Assembly: GCA_028532985.1 (NCBI GenBank)
Contig: JANCIK010000002.1
Coordinates: 3,720,001 to 3,784,000, forward strand
Direction of reading: 5' to 3'
DNA: 64,000 bases
Source: Stropharia rugosoannulata
Lineage: Eukaryota > Basidiomycota > Agaricomycetes > Agaricales > Strophariaceae
Positions 1-13,423 of the stretch are shown one piece after another. The position numbers and the translations under genes are program-made. The stretch's first letter is position 1. Each line of letters opens with the position of its first letter. The notes under the pieces were generated by a model, which saw nothing but the letters and a program-made list of their open reading frames with translations, made no database searches and was not told the origin of the DNA.

Positions 1-2472
<2,472 letters not shown>

Positions 2473-3033
2473 ATTGTTGTGGTGTATGAGAGCAAGACCA
2501 CGAAGGTATCGTTGTTTATACGCAGGAAGTCCTCACGGCAAAAAACAAACAGAATTATCTCACTAATGAGACGCGTCCAAGCGCGCTTGATTGACTTCAG
2601 GGCAGGTGATTACGTACAGCAACAAGTGCTTGTTCGTGTTTGTTTGCGGGGTGTTCAGTTCAACAAAGGGGTTCGGTCCGTTCCTGTTCCGCTCCTCCAG
2701 GTCTTCTTGTGATCACTTTGATTAGTTCTTGATGAACCCTGTTAGCCGCCAGCAGAAAGGAGGTGCGTTTTGCGCGCTTAAATGAGACTTATATCTATGT
2801 GCTAAAAGAAGAATGCAAAAGAATCGTTTTAGTTGACCAAATTCTCAATCTTTTCGACAAAACAATATTGACAGACTCTACAAACAGAATAACTCTGGTG
2901 CAATATCATACGGGGTCACCGCGCTGCACTATCTACTGTCTGGCCTCTTGTACTTGCCATATGCTTAAACTCGAGATCACGAACAGGCGACACATCGTAT
3001 CTTTAGCATCTTTCATACAACAATTGCAATTGT
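2473..3033. promoter_or_regulatory. Divergent intergenic region between SMC5 and the DUF5745 gene
   Basis: This 561-base gap separates two head-to-head genes, so it should hold both promoters and 5' UTRs. I see no convincing TATA box or repeat, and the open frames inside it show no recognisable protein. Confidence 0.5.
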
Positions 3034-4233
3034 ATGGAGTCGAATAGTACAGCTCGGGACTACGCCGGACTTGATGAAGCCACGCTCGTTAGCCAGCTGA
3101 ATCAAATGCTGCATTCCATTAATCTCCCACTATCTTTAATATCTCCGACAGATCTTACACCTAGTCTCTTGATTGCAATCTTGGAATCCGTACTCTGCAT
3201 GCGCATTTCTTTAGTTGACCGCAATAAGGAAAGCAAAAACTCTAAGCATGCAAATATCTACAACATGAAGATTTTCCTCGGTGTTCTAGAAACCGATATA
3301 CTCAACTCAAATGTTGATCTAAGTGACATCGACCCCAGACGATTGGCAGATGGAGAGTGGAACGAAGTCTACTATATCGGAGAACTGCTCTGTTGGATTG
3401 GCCGAAAGCTAGGATTGATAGGAAAGCCCAAGAGAGACAAAGTCACCCAGGCCTCGTTTCCTCCTCAGATATCTTCTGGAGGCCCTTCAAGACAGCCTGT
3501 TGCAGTCCGTTCTGCAAAGACCCGTTCGGATATGGGCATTGGTGTCCTTCTCCAAGGAGGATCCACCTCCACTGGCAGTACCATGTATTCCCATGGCTCA
3601 ATTTCTATATTTCCCAATGCATCCAATCAATCAGAAACCAGTCTCTTCGCGTCAGCTCATGTAGAGGATTCCGACGATGAATACCTCAATTCCGATGGTC
3701 TATCCAATATCCTCGGTGATCTTTCGCCTTTCAAGAAGCCTGAGCCCATTTCTCCGCAATGTATACATGGTCTCGTATCTCCGCTTAATTCTTTGCTCTT
3801 ATCTACCGATTCAGCACGGCCGACACAGTCGCACTTGGAAATAAGTCAAGACCGTTATTCCCCACCCATCTCGAATAGACTACCAAATCCCGACGCTTCA
3901 ATTGACGAATTCTTCTCTGCCGTCCCCAATCAAAAACCCAGTTCTCGCAATTCGTCCATCCGATACTCTGGCTTTATTGAACCTGTTGACGAAGAGTCAG
4001 AGCTGCAATCCTTCGAGCTCAGTAGGTCAATACAGCTTTCTCGACAGCTCATTGTCGAAGAAAAGGTGAGGCCCACTCCATCTACTCATCGTCTTATTGA
4101 CCGAGGCGCTCGTCATTTGTAGCCCTCTCGTACCGTCAAATCGCAATATACCCGCACACTTGAATTACTGAACGAGCGTGCCCAACTGCTAACTCAATTG
4201 GCCGAGCTGAAAACTCGCGCGCGAAGGACGTAA
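3034..4233 (+). CDS. DUF5745 (CEP95-like) domain protein
   Basis: The N-terminal ~130 residues contain NQMLHSINLPLSLISPTDLT, then an IYNMKIFLGVLETDIL helix and GELLCWIGRKLGLIG. They resemble the DUF5745 domain, a calponin-homology-like fold found in CEP95-type centrosome/spindle proteins. The rest is Ser/Pro-rich and probably disordered. The open frame seems to stop with TAG at 4120-4122, but that stop is the 3' end of a 57-nt intron (4066-4122, GTGAGG...TTTGTAG, with a CTTATTGAC branch-like site). Splicing keeps the frame and adds a 36-residue helical tail (ELLNERAQLLTQLAELKTR) up to the TAA at 4231-4233, giving 380 residues. The tail looks like the start of a coiled coil and might have continued further in relatives. 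A spindle or centrosome role is inference from the domain only. Confidence 0.75.
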
Positions 4234-5028
4234 TACAGAGGGTTTACCTCCTCATGGGTCCAGAAGGTTGCAATTTGCTTTCATTCTGATCCTCGTGGGA
4301 GAAATCCGAGTTATGCGGCAGGAAGGGCGTCCCTTTAAACTGGGCGCTCAGTCTATCTCAAGCGAGCCAACGCTGTGACCGCCCAATACTGGTCGTGGCA
4401 ACCTCACGCTCCTAAAATCGCTCTCAACGTCGGCAGCATGTCCCAGGCCTATACTTTGTGTGACGTCTCATATGGCCGGCGAGACACTGGAGCGTCACGG
4501 GATTGCTGAGGACCTCGATATTCGTTGCTTGGATCCGATCCAGTCTGCCTGGATGATTTTCCTAGGACTCCGAGAGTGATCGCACCCTTGTTTTCTCCAC
4601 TCAGCGTGGTTCACCATCGAATCGAACCGGCTATCTTGACCTCGGTGGAGTCAGTACCTCCTCACAAGAACATCTCCACCTTGCGCTGTTCAGACCATTT
4701 CGTCTCGGTATCAGCTTTTCAGTCACCCTCTGTACCGCAAACTTGGTGATACTTGAAGTGCCTTGAGAGAGAGGGGGAGGCGGTCTATGGGCGAAGAGAT
4801 AGTCTATCAGTTACAGGGTTATGCCCAACAACTGGGCCTGTTAAGTATTTACACATCCACAATTGGGATGGGAAGATGTAGAGCAAATACCGCCCGCTAG
4901 AATCCAGAACCACATTCTGAAGTCGCGTTGACCTCCTGCACACTACCTTTAAGAAGCCCCCATCACGCGTCCAATAATAGACTGACCTTCCGGCATAACT
5001 CGCAGCAAGAGCTGCATTGTTCTTTCAA
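4234..5028. other. Intergenic, 3' ends of two convergent genes
   Basis: This 795-base stretch lies between convergent genes. It holds only short open frames without recognisable domains. A TCGAATCGAACC string near 4616 resembles a tRNA B box, but no tRNA fold can be built around it. Confidence 0.5.
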
Positions 5029-5794
5029 TTACATCTTAGTTTGCCGTATATCAGAGACTTCAACGCACGTCCCAGACGCTACTAGCCGATGCTGGGTGAT
5101 GTTCCAGATCTGAGAAGTATCTATTACAACGCTCACAAAAAGATGATAGAATAAAATTAAGCACCTCAGTTATAGTTGCTGGAGCTCCGGATGAGGTCGC
5201 CAGAGTGGTGCTGACAACCTTCAGCTTTTCACCCCTGATTTTGAGTCTAATAAGAATTCGATACTATAAATATTGCAACATACAGGCCGGCAGGAGAATG
5301 GAAGGTTGCCTGCATACTTTGAGAGATATTCGGGCAAGGCTTGGCTGAGTTGTACATCATCAGCAAATTAATAGCTAATGCTGAGCACCTGAAAGGTTCA
5401 GGAAGTCAGAATACCAAAGAATATTGTCTCTGCAATCTTACATGTCCATGAGCGTACCCGAACAGCCTCCGTGCACTCCCGCCCGAATATTGAGCATGTC
5501 TTTACAAAAGGCGCTCAGATCTTATCCACGACAACTCAGATCGCACAGCATACCTTGTGTGATATCAACTTCTACCACCACTCTGCCCTCCAGTACGTTC
5601 GGTTCGTCGAATTTAGGCAAAATAGACATCTCGGTCACAAGCATTCGGCTGAAAAGATCCTCAGAGAAAATCTTGCCCTTAACAGAATTGGGGTACTGAT
5701 TCGAGAAGAAATGGCGCGTATTGCTCAACACTCGCTTGATGTCGTCTGGGGCGTTGCCTGCTACATGCTGTATATCCATGTTGGCGTGCGGCAT
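5029..5794 (-). CDS. Hotdog-fold thioesterase (PaaI / ACOT13-like)
   Basis: A five-exon gene of 188 codons assembled by eye: 5794-5554, 5499-5442, 5388-5284, 5246-5165 and 5109-5029. All introns are GT-AG (54, 53, 37 and 55 nt) and keep the frame. The product begins MPHANMDIQHVAGNAPDDIK. It then carries LEGRVVVEVDITQ and the hotdog signature DMLNIRAGVHGGCSGTLMDM, where HGGC is the conserved loop and helix start of acyl-CoA thioesterase 13-like proteins. The last strands are KIRGEKLKVVSTTL and ITEIWNITQHRLVASG. Such proteins hydrolyse acyl-CoA thioesters; the substrate here is unknown. An in-frame upstream ATG at 5815 would add seven residues. The 37-nt third intron is unusually short, so that border is the weakest part of the model. 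Confidence 0.8.
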
Positions 5795-6505
5795 TCCGTA
5801 CACAAGGGTACACAAGGGCGATCTTGGTGAGGTAATGTGAAGGAGCAGAAATAGGCGCCCTGCTCTTGGTTGCTCCGCCTACGATGTAGGAGCAGCCGTT
5901 GTTTAGACATCTATTGTGGCACCCGTGGGTGAGCATGGGTGCATGGAGTAATATCACGTGTGCTGTATTGATATACCTTAAGGCGAGCCTGGGGAGGGCG
6001 TCAAAGTACTAGGACTGGGTAAAAAAAGGTCTCTCGCAAGTTGAGAAGGCAGGGTTTCCATGATTTCAAAGATAAATAGGGGCTGGAGACGCGCGGTCTA
6101 GACTCTACATGTCCTGATTCAATAAAAAGTACACGTGACATAGATTAACGGCCGGTCAACTGACTATACATGTACAAAATGCCTTGCTATTTCTTTGTTA
6201 TCAAAGAAAGATTGGAAGGTATGTTGCAGCATAGGAAGTTCTACATCGTATACGCCAGAAACCTGCAACATACGAAACATGAACTCCCCAATAAGTTTTT
6301 ATACATGAAAGTCTATAGATCTAAAAGTAAAGTACAGAGAGATAGCAGAGCAGACTACTAGTAACGGAGCAGGGGTAATAATCGAAAGCTAAGCAAAAAG
6401 GTAAATATGTGCAAGGGTATTTACTAAATGACCAAGATATATGTATCATAATCACAATTCACGATCCGTCCATCCATCCACCGCCGCCTAATATTACTCC
6501 GGGTA
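5795..6505. other. Intergenic between the thioesterase start and the HDAC stop
   Basis: This 711-base AT-rich stretch should include the thioesterase promoter. A TATATACC-like string occurs near 5970, but I cannot tie it to transcription. No gene is recognised. Confidence 0.45.
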
Positions 6506-8684
6506 TCATGAATCCACAGACATATCCACGTCGTCCTCATCGTCATCTAACTCCTCAGCCAACTCATCGTCCACATAGCCTGAATCCAGCACGCCCACTC
6601 CTGCTGAATCTACAACGCCCGCCAAGTCATAATACTGCGCGCTGGATCCCCTTGTGTATCCATTAAGAACATCCTGCCTCGCTTCGATCTTCCCGTCAAT
6701 TAGGATACCAACGTCGTCCCATGCGATGTGCTGGAAGAACTTGCGCTTCGTCGATGTCTTGAAGGGTATATCATTACAGTCATAATGCCCGAAGCCGCTT
6801 TCTTGCACGGGTATCTCGAAATACTTGCCCGTGACGATGCTCATCCGCTTCCGCTCCATGGCCGACATGTGGGGGTAGATACTTGCATGGGGCTTGCTAA
6901 TCCGCGAGACTGAAGACGATCGATATGGGGTGCGCCGCCAATTCGCCGTTGACGAAGACGCGTCGCTTTCGGAAGAATCCGAATCTTCCGAATCGGTTGT
7001 TGACTCAGAGTCTTGCAGGTTGTACAGGTACCGCGCGTGCTCTACAACAGGCATGATAAGCAAATGAAAACTGAAGTAACGAATCCGCACTAACGTGCTA
7101 ATTGGTCGTCCAATTCGTCCGGACGCCGCCCTTCGGTGAAATCGAAGCCAAGGTGTTCTCCGATACTCTGTCTGGGGACGTCTTGCATCTGTACTGAAGG
7201 GGCTCCTTTTAGCTGTTGGAGCTGCTCTAACACAATCGTCCTATCGGTTTGCAAAAGAATCAGAAACGTCTTATAAATAACAAATAATCTGAAGACCTAC
7301 CGGACTTGATCTAGAGACCCATCCTTGATATTCAGATCTTCCATATTGTTCTCAGGGACCTCAAGTCTGTATGTCGGTCCAAACCATTCGAAGTACGGAT
7401 TCCAAGGCAGATTCAAGTCAATCTCGTGTTCGATACCCAAGGCGCAAGCCGTTTCGTATGTCCATGCCTTGGCTACATTCTTCACTGTGTATCCCCCGCC
7501 GCCAAGAAGAACGAGAGGAATGTTCGAGTCGCGTAGGAATTGTACGCAATGGGCATGGCCCTGCATAGTCAAGTTGAGGCAGCCCAGCTTATCACCTGCA
7601 AGTGAATCTGCACCGCACTGCAGAACGACGGCAGATGGCCTGAACACCTCGAGGATTTTGCTGATTACCGGGTCAAATACACTCTTGAAAGCTTCGTCGC
7701 TAATGCCATCCTTTAGTGGTACATTGACCGAGTATCCTTTCCCTTTCTCCGCGCCGGTGTCTTCCTGTGTGCCTGTCCCCGGGAAGAACTCTCCATACTT
7801 ATGGAAACTGCACGTCATGACGCGGTCGGTGGTATAGAACGCCTCTTCAACGCCGTCACCGTGATGACAGTCTATATCGATGTAGAGAACGCGCGGATAA
7901 GTGCGGAGAAGCTCTAGGATTCCCAGAACGATATCGTTGATGTAGCAAAACCCAGCTGCTTCTCGTTTTTTGGCGTGGTGCAGACCGCCGGCCCAGTTTA
8001 TCGTTATATCTGCTGCTCCAGACGCCAAACGTTGAGCAGCACCTGAAACAAAGATTCAGACTCTGTATCAAGTGGGATATGAGGTACCCTCACAGATTGA
8101 TCCGCCAGCGGATATTGAACAGAACTCGAAAACGCCTTCAAACGGAGGGTTATCATCGCCAACAAGGACTGTTTGCGTGCGTCAGATATACGTTTAAGGA
8201 ATTCAGTCGAGCAAAGGAGAAATTTCAGGAAAACCGGTCATTGCAAACAAGGGGACCGGCTTGAGAGATTCAGGAAAATTCGATAGAACATGACGCAGAA
8301 AACATACATCTCGACTTTTGGTACGTCATCTTCTCTACCGTCTCTGGGGTGACATTGGCAAGGAAGTGAACGTATTCATCTGTATGGAACGCGGTCATTT
8401 CTTCAGCAGTTGCGCGTTTCGGTCTCTGTTCGCATCCACGACAATAAGTCTCTGCTCGGTAGAAGATGAACGCTGAGCACTGACCAGAACGTGCATCTTA
8501 TCCAACATGCCATACACCGCCGCTAGTTCATGAGTTATTCGCATCCTATGAGGCTTCATGAGATGTCCCAGGCCGTATGTATATGCGCCAACATCCGCTA
8601 TCACACTAGATTAGGTTCTGCACGCTGTATGGACGAGTGGGGCCACGTACCATCATAGTAGTATGCGACCTTGCGCCTCGACAT
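6506..8684 (-). CDS. Class I histone deacetylase (Rpd3/Hos2 type)
   Basis: This zinc-dependent lysine deacetylase removes acetyl groups from histones in nuclear corepressor complexes. Seven exons give 587 residues: 8684-8651, 8597-8485, 8425-8308, 8168-8094, 8042-7301, 7240-7095 and 7041-6506. All introns are GT-AG and in frame. It starts [20 protein letters not shown] and runs through [17 protein letters not shown]. Catalytic-core motifs are intact: [16 protein letters not shown], the metal-binding [43 protein letters not shown] and [16 protein letters not shown]. The last ~180 residues form an acidic Ser/Asp-rich tail ([17 protein letters not shown] near its start, [13 protein letters not shown] at the end), as in fungal Rpd3-like proteins. 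Sequence alone does not separate the Rpd3 and Hos2 branches, so no symbol is given. Confidence 0.93.
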
Positions 8685-9299
8685 CGCGGACGGTTCCAAA
8701 GAGCTTCAAGTGGCAGCGACCTGCGTAGAGATAGTACCGACACACGTTGAAAACACGTTCAAGAGCGAGCTTCAAATGATGCGGGGGAGATGCGGACGCA
8801 AATCAAATCTGTTGAAGCACGGCGCTACGAAATGTGGGAAGATTATTACCGTCCATCATGGCTGTGCAGTGTGGATGGACCCTGCATGGACAATAAAGGA
8901 AACAATGCAGGACGCTTAGCAGAGGCGTTACCGTCGCTGCAGGGGAGGTGGTCGCTGGTGGTGGGAGGAGGGCAAGAGAATGATCGAGGCTTTGCAGATC
9001 ATCAAAATAATTATAATATTTCAAAGATCAACTTTATTAAGTGGGCGTCGCGGACGTTGAATTCAAGGCGCCTAAACCTTCTGGCATCGAGCTCGGCGCG
9101 CTGCGCGCAGATCCTAAGAACCCAAGTAGCCCACGCCACCATGCATCAATGGTAGCGACGATGGCCCATGAATTAGGTCCATTATTCACGGAATAATCTG
9201 GCCATTGCCTGAAGAATGAGGCCTGAGGACGCAGTTCGGCTTAGAATTTAAAAGGTCCTAATTATTAGATATATGTATAGCTAATTCTACGCTTGTACA
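8685..9299. other. Intergenic between MCD4 3' end and HDAC start
   Basis: This 615-base gap is upstream of the deacetylase and should contain its promoter. The longest open frame here (plus strand, about 8790-9155) shows no domain and is not called. Confidence 0.45.
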
Positions 9300-12200
9300 C
9301 TACCGATTTTTCCTTGATACATAAAGTGTATTGTGTCCTTTGAGCACATCGGCCATCAGGAACTCGCCCGCTGCACAGATACCCGCGGACCACAGAAGCA
9401 AGAGCGATGCGATACAGAAGAACGTTATCGACTGGCCAATTTCCAGCCAAGATCCGCTATCTTTCACGTTGAAGAAGAACGTAAGCGTCATTCCTGTGAA
9501 ACAAGCGTCAATGTTGTCCAGTATAAGTGAAGCTAGACACTGACCATCAGTGAGCGTAAGAGCAACAAGTAACAGGGAGAAGGGCGGCAACCCCAGAGCG
9601 TCATTCAGCAGCGCGAAAATCACCGAGAGCATTAGATAAGGTCCAATGATTTTGTATAACTGAAAAATAATTAGGACTGGCGAAGGGCTTGCATAGGCAA
9701 GGGCTTACCAGTAATGTCGTCATGTAGAAAGGATTAAACACAGGTATCAGACGATATACTGGTGCAAGATAAAATGACCTAGCAGAGTATAACGTTATTG
9801 ACACTACATCTGACAAAAAAGGGACATACGATATTGATGCGACGCTATTTCAACAAAAATGAAGTCAATAAAACAATCCCCTGAAGAAAAAAATGACGGG
9901 CATACTTTCCAGTACCAAAGAACCCAACCTGGACAAAGAAAAGGAAGAACAACGCGATACGCAGATCATCCAAGCGGAATTTATACGTGACAGCCTGCGG
10001 TGTTTCTTGGCCCTGAGTTTTCTGCCCGGTAGATGACCGTAGCAAACTCTCTATTTGCACCCAAGCGACGAGAGTTGTCACGTATGAGACAAAGAATAAG
10101 CCCTCGACGCTAATGGAAAGGATGACAAAACAAGGTCCAAAGCCAAGAAAGTACATTAAAACCCTTGAATGCTTATTTTTAACGCGGTTCTGCAGGACGA
10201 AGGGAAGAATAGAGGAAAGCACTGAATTACGTTGAATTTTCGATTGTAGCTTTCTGAAGCGTACAATACTCACCAAGAACTATCCATCCGCACCATTGAT
10301 TTACAGCCGGGAGTCCGCGTTTCGCCTGTAGACTGATGACTGATAACGTGGTTATGGCCATTGTCATGAGAATCAAGGCACCCTATAGAGCATATTAGAG
10401 TTGTTGCAAGCCTTTCAAACCGGATTATGATCACCTGTAAACCGAAAAGTGAGGCATTAATCGGTTCGTTCCTTCGCTGGTTCTGTTTTTTAATGTGGGA
10501 AAAGGCTATATATCCAGCTACCAACATAGCGAACCCGCCTAGCATACTGAGATACATTTTATCAGCGGGAACAAGAGTGAGCAGCTGTGAGACGCTCACA
10601 TTGTTAGTAAGCTTTCCTCCTTGTCAACTGAAAGCACAGGGAAGACAGCGGTAGCGAGACAGGAGATAGCCCATAAGACGACAGTGCCAGGGCTCTCAGA
10701 TAGTAGGCTCCTGTCCCAAAAGAAGGGCCAGATCACACCAATGATGAGGAAACCAAGACTCCATAGCGACCTATGTGTATAACCGGTCTGACCATGAGTT
10801 AATACAACCAAACACACAGTCGAGTTATTTGAAGGACTCACTACCATACCAAGTAGAGTTAAAGCAATGAGGAAGGCCTTCGTAAGATATGCAGCATTAT
10901 TGCGTACAATACCTCTGCCTTGGTATACAGGCAAAACAGCAGCCATTTGCACCAAGAACTGTCGCCAGAAGTAACAAGGGAATGCGATGTAGACATAGAA
11001 GGTCCACGGCGACTTTTGTAATACAAAAGAAGTCCAGAAGCTGAACAAAACAAGCCAACTTACGAGGCTAATGGCTAAGCTAAGTGACGAATGTGCAGCC
11101 TGACCTAGAGAGATATTATCGAGAGGTTTGAAGATATAGAGAGATGAGTATGCCGCCCAGCCCAAATATGCTGCTGTGACAAAGGCGCGAATGAGGAAAC
11201 GGTCATATGTCTGGAGGTAGTGCAGTCCCTTTAGACCTTCGTGGATTAAAGTCTGAGATAGTTGCCGTGCATCGTCCCATTGGCCTTTTGCAATCAAGGT
11301 TTCGATCGCAATGATTTGAGGAGCCGCTTCTGTAGTGCTGACCTCTGCAAGAGGTTTATACGGGGTATACAAAAGGGAGTGCTTTTGCTTAAGCTCTAGA
11401 ACAGATATGATCAGCAATCAAGTCCCATCTCGAGTGACAAGACGTACCGTGTTTTATTCTATATTGCTCCAGAATAACCTTAGCATTTGTGGCTGCCGCC
11501 TGTGCAACCCTTTCCATCCCCTCCCGAGAATCAAGGAGGCCGGGTCTTGCAGGGTCCACATCTGGAAGAACGCCAACGGAATTGACAGGCCAGTCGATAC
11601 CGAGGAGAGCAGACATGAGTGATGCGATGTCAGCTTGTTCAACATCTCGGCGGATTAGATGGTCCAGCCGCCAGGGTTCAGAGTATGCATCGTGTGATGA
11701 ACGTTGCCTATCTGGTAGAGGACCACGGATGCCGCTCCCCCAAGCTACAAGTGGAGTCCTTGTATTGTCGGGATCTAGGGGACAGAAAGGGGACAAGGAT
11801 TTACGACGTTACTAAATAGAAAAAAATAGAAAAACGAATAGATGGGGAACTCACGACCGTCTCCGTGATTGCCAATTGTTGACATGCCATGGTCAGCAGT
11901 AAACAAGAACGCAGTTGAGTCGTCTTGATAGAACTGGTTCACTAGTTCCTCAGTTTGTCGAACAATATCGTCCACTACTTGAATATTGCGCATATATTCC
12001 TACAAAATACGCGGTGTGGTCAGGAAAAGCTTAATATTAGATTTATCTATACTGCCTTACCGCTGAATGCGGTCTATATGAGTGACCGGTCGTATCCAAA
12101 CCGAGAAGGTGAAGGAAAAACACAACTTTTTCTTCGCGAAGCTCGCTGGATAGCGTTGAGTTTGTAGTTGCATTATTGAATAACATTTCCAAATGATCTA

Positions 12201-13100
12201 ATACCCATACGTCTAGAACAGTTGCATCTGAAGCGCATACAGTGAGACAAGCTGGCTTCATATGGGTGGAAGACTTACCTTTAGTGAAATCTTCCTCTTC
12301 CTCATCATAGCACCACGTTTTGACTTTTCCCGGAGTCGCTCCTTTTTCGAACATAGGCAGGATGTCAGGAGACCCGAAGGAGAACGTCGACGATGACTGG
12401 TTGAACACGGAATCAAAATCAACCTGAAAACTTCAAATCAACCTCAATTTATCCAGCACTCGTGCAAAGGAGTACTCACTGGATTGGTCTTCCACCCCTT
12501 CAAGCAATTCGGATTAGCATTCTCCAGTTCATATAGTAAGTACCCAAGTCTCCCAGTACCTTTGTCACCGCAGAAACGTCCTCATACATCCCACCTGCAC
12601 CTGATATCAGCTCTGAAGTACAGTACAGCAGGTGGATTTTGTGAACGGCTAACGCACCAATGATAGCGACATGACCTGGTCTGCTTTCAGTCGGTACTCG
12701 TGTATGCGAGATCCCAAACACTCCTCGTGTTTCTACTATGGACCGTAAGTGTGGCGCGACTTGGTTTGGAGACCCAGGAATAGATGGGAAAGCATTCAAC
12801 GAGAACAAAAGATCTGCACGGAGTCCGTCTCCTGGAGTAGACAAAATCTAGACGTTAGTCTTTGTCGCATTGTATGTATTAAAGAGGACCAAACGTACCC
12901 ACTATTAGAACCAATCTCTTAGCAGGAGCTTTCCCGGGCTCCAGGCGCCCATAGCTGTTCATTCCATGAACAACCGGGCTCGTGAAGTAGCAGTCGAATA
13001 CAGAGCCAATGTAGATGAGGTGGAATACTAACGCGATGACGAGTAGTTTAGTGACGTTGTATCGCGTCGCCGAACGCTTTTTTCCGAGAGAGCCCGCCAT
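9300..13100 (-). CDS. mcd4: GPI ethanolamine phosphate transferase 1 (MCD4/PIG-N)
   Basis: This multi-pass ER membrane enzyme adds phosphoethanolamine to the first mannose of GPI-anchor precursors. The start at 13100 gives a short cytoplasmic leader and a signal-anchor ([20 protein letters not shown]). The lumenal alkaline-phosphatase-like domain follows: [54 protein letters not shown] and [16 protein letters not shown], all motifs of the PIG-N/Mcd4 family. The C-terminal half (about 11.4 to 9.3 kb) encodes a long run of hydrophobic helices. It ends with [15 protein letters not shown], a conserved helix and a stop at 9300. Many short introns interrupt the gene. No frame-breaking change was noticed, though not every exon border was verified. 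Its promoter is shared head-to-head with the HET gene at 13424. Confidence 0.92.
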
Positions 13101-13423
13101 TAAAGTCGAATATGGAACAATTAATGCATGGCGTCGTCGGAGTTCCTGTAGAGTTTGTGCGCGCCATGTCGTCGTCGCTGTTGACCGCCATCATCAACGT
13201 GATGGTTATAATTAGTTGCACATCACGCGGCTTTGCTCACATTTCGCAGGCTTCATCCCTAACGTCCAACATCATAGGCTCGCTTTTTCTGTCTACTTTT
13301 GATTGACTTTTGGTCTACTTCTATCTTCCTTCACTGCCGAGGTCGATTCTTCAGTAAGGTGAATCTAAAGGTAGGGATATTGTTATTTTGTCTCATTCGT
13401 GCTTTTATCGCCGTCTAGATTAT
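13101..13423. promoter_or_regulatory. Divergent region between MCD4 and the first HET gene
   Basis: This 323-base interval lies between two head-to-head starts. It is partly pyrimidine-rich on the plus strand (13310-13410), as is common upstream of fungal starts. No defined element was identified. A short first exon for the HET gene could lie here, as in its paralogues. Confidence 0.4.

Noticed and set aside
4600..4640. tRNA-like B box (reverse complement GGTTCGATTCG)
   Set aside because: Stem arms do not pair and no A box or acceptor stem is present.
8790..9155. 121-codon plus-strand frame between HDAC and MCD4
   Set aside because: No domain or splice context, and it lies in the expected HDAC promoter.
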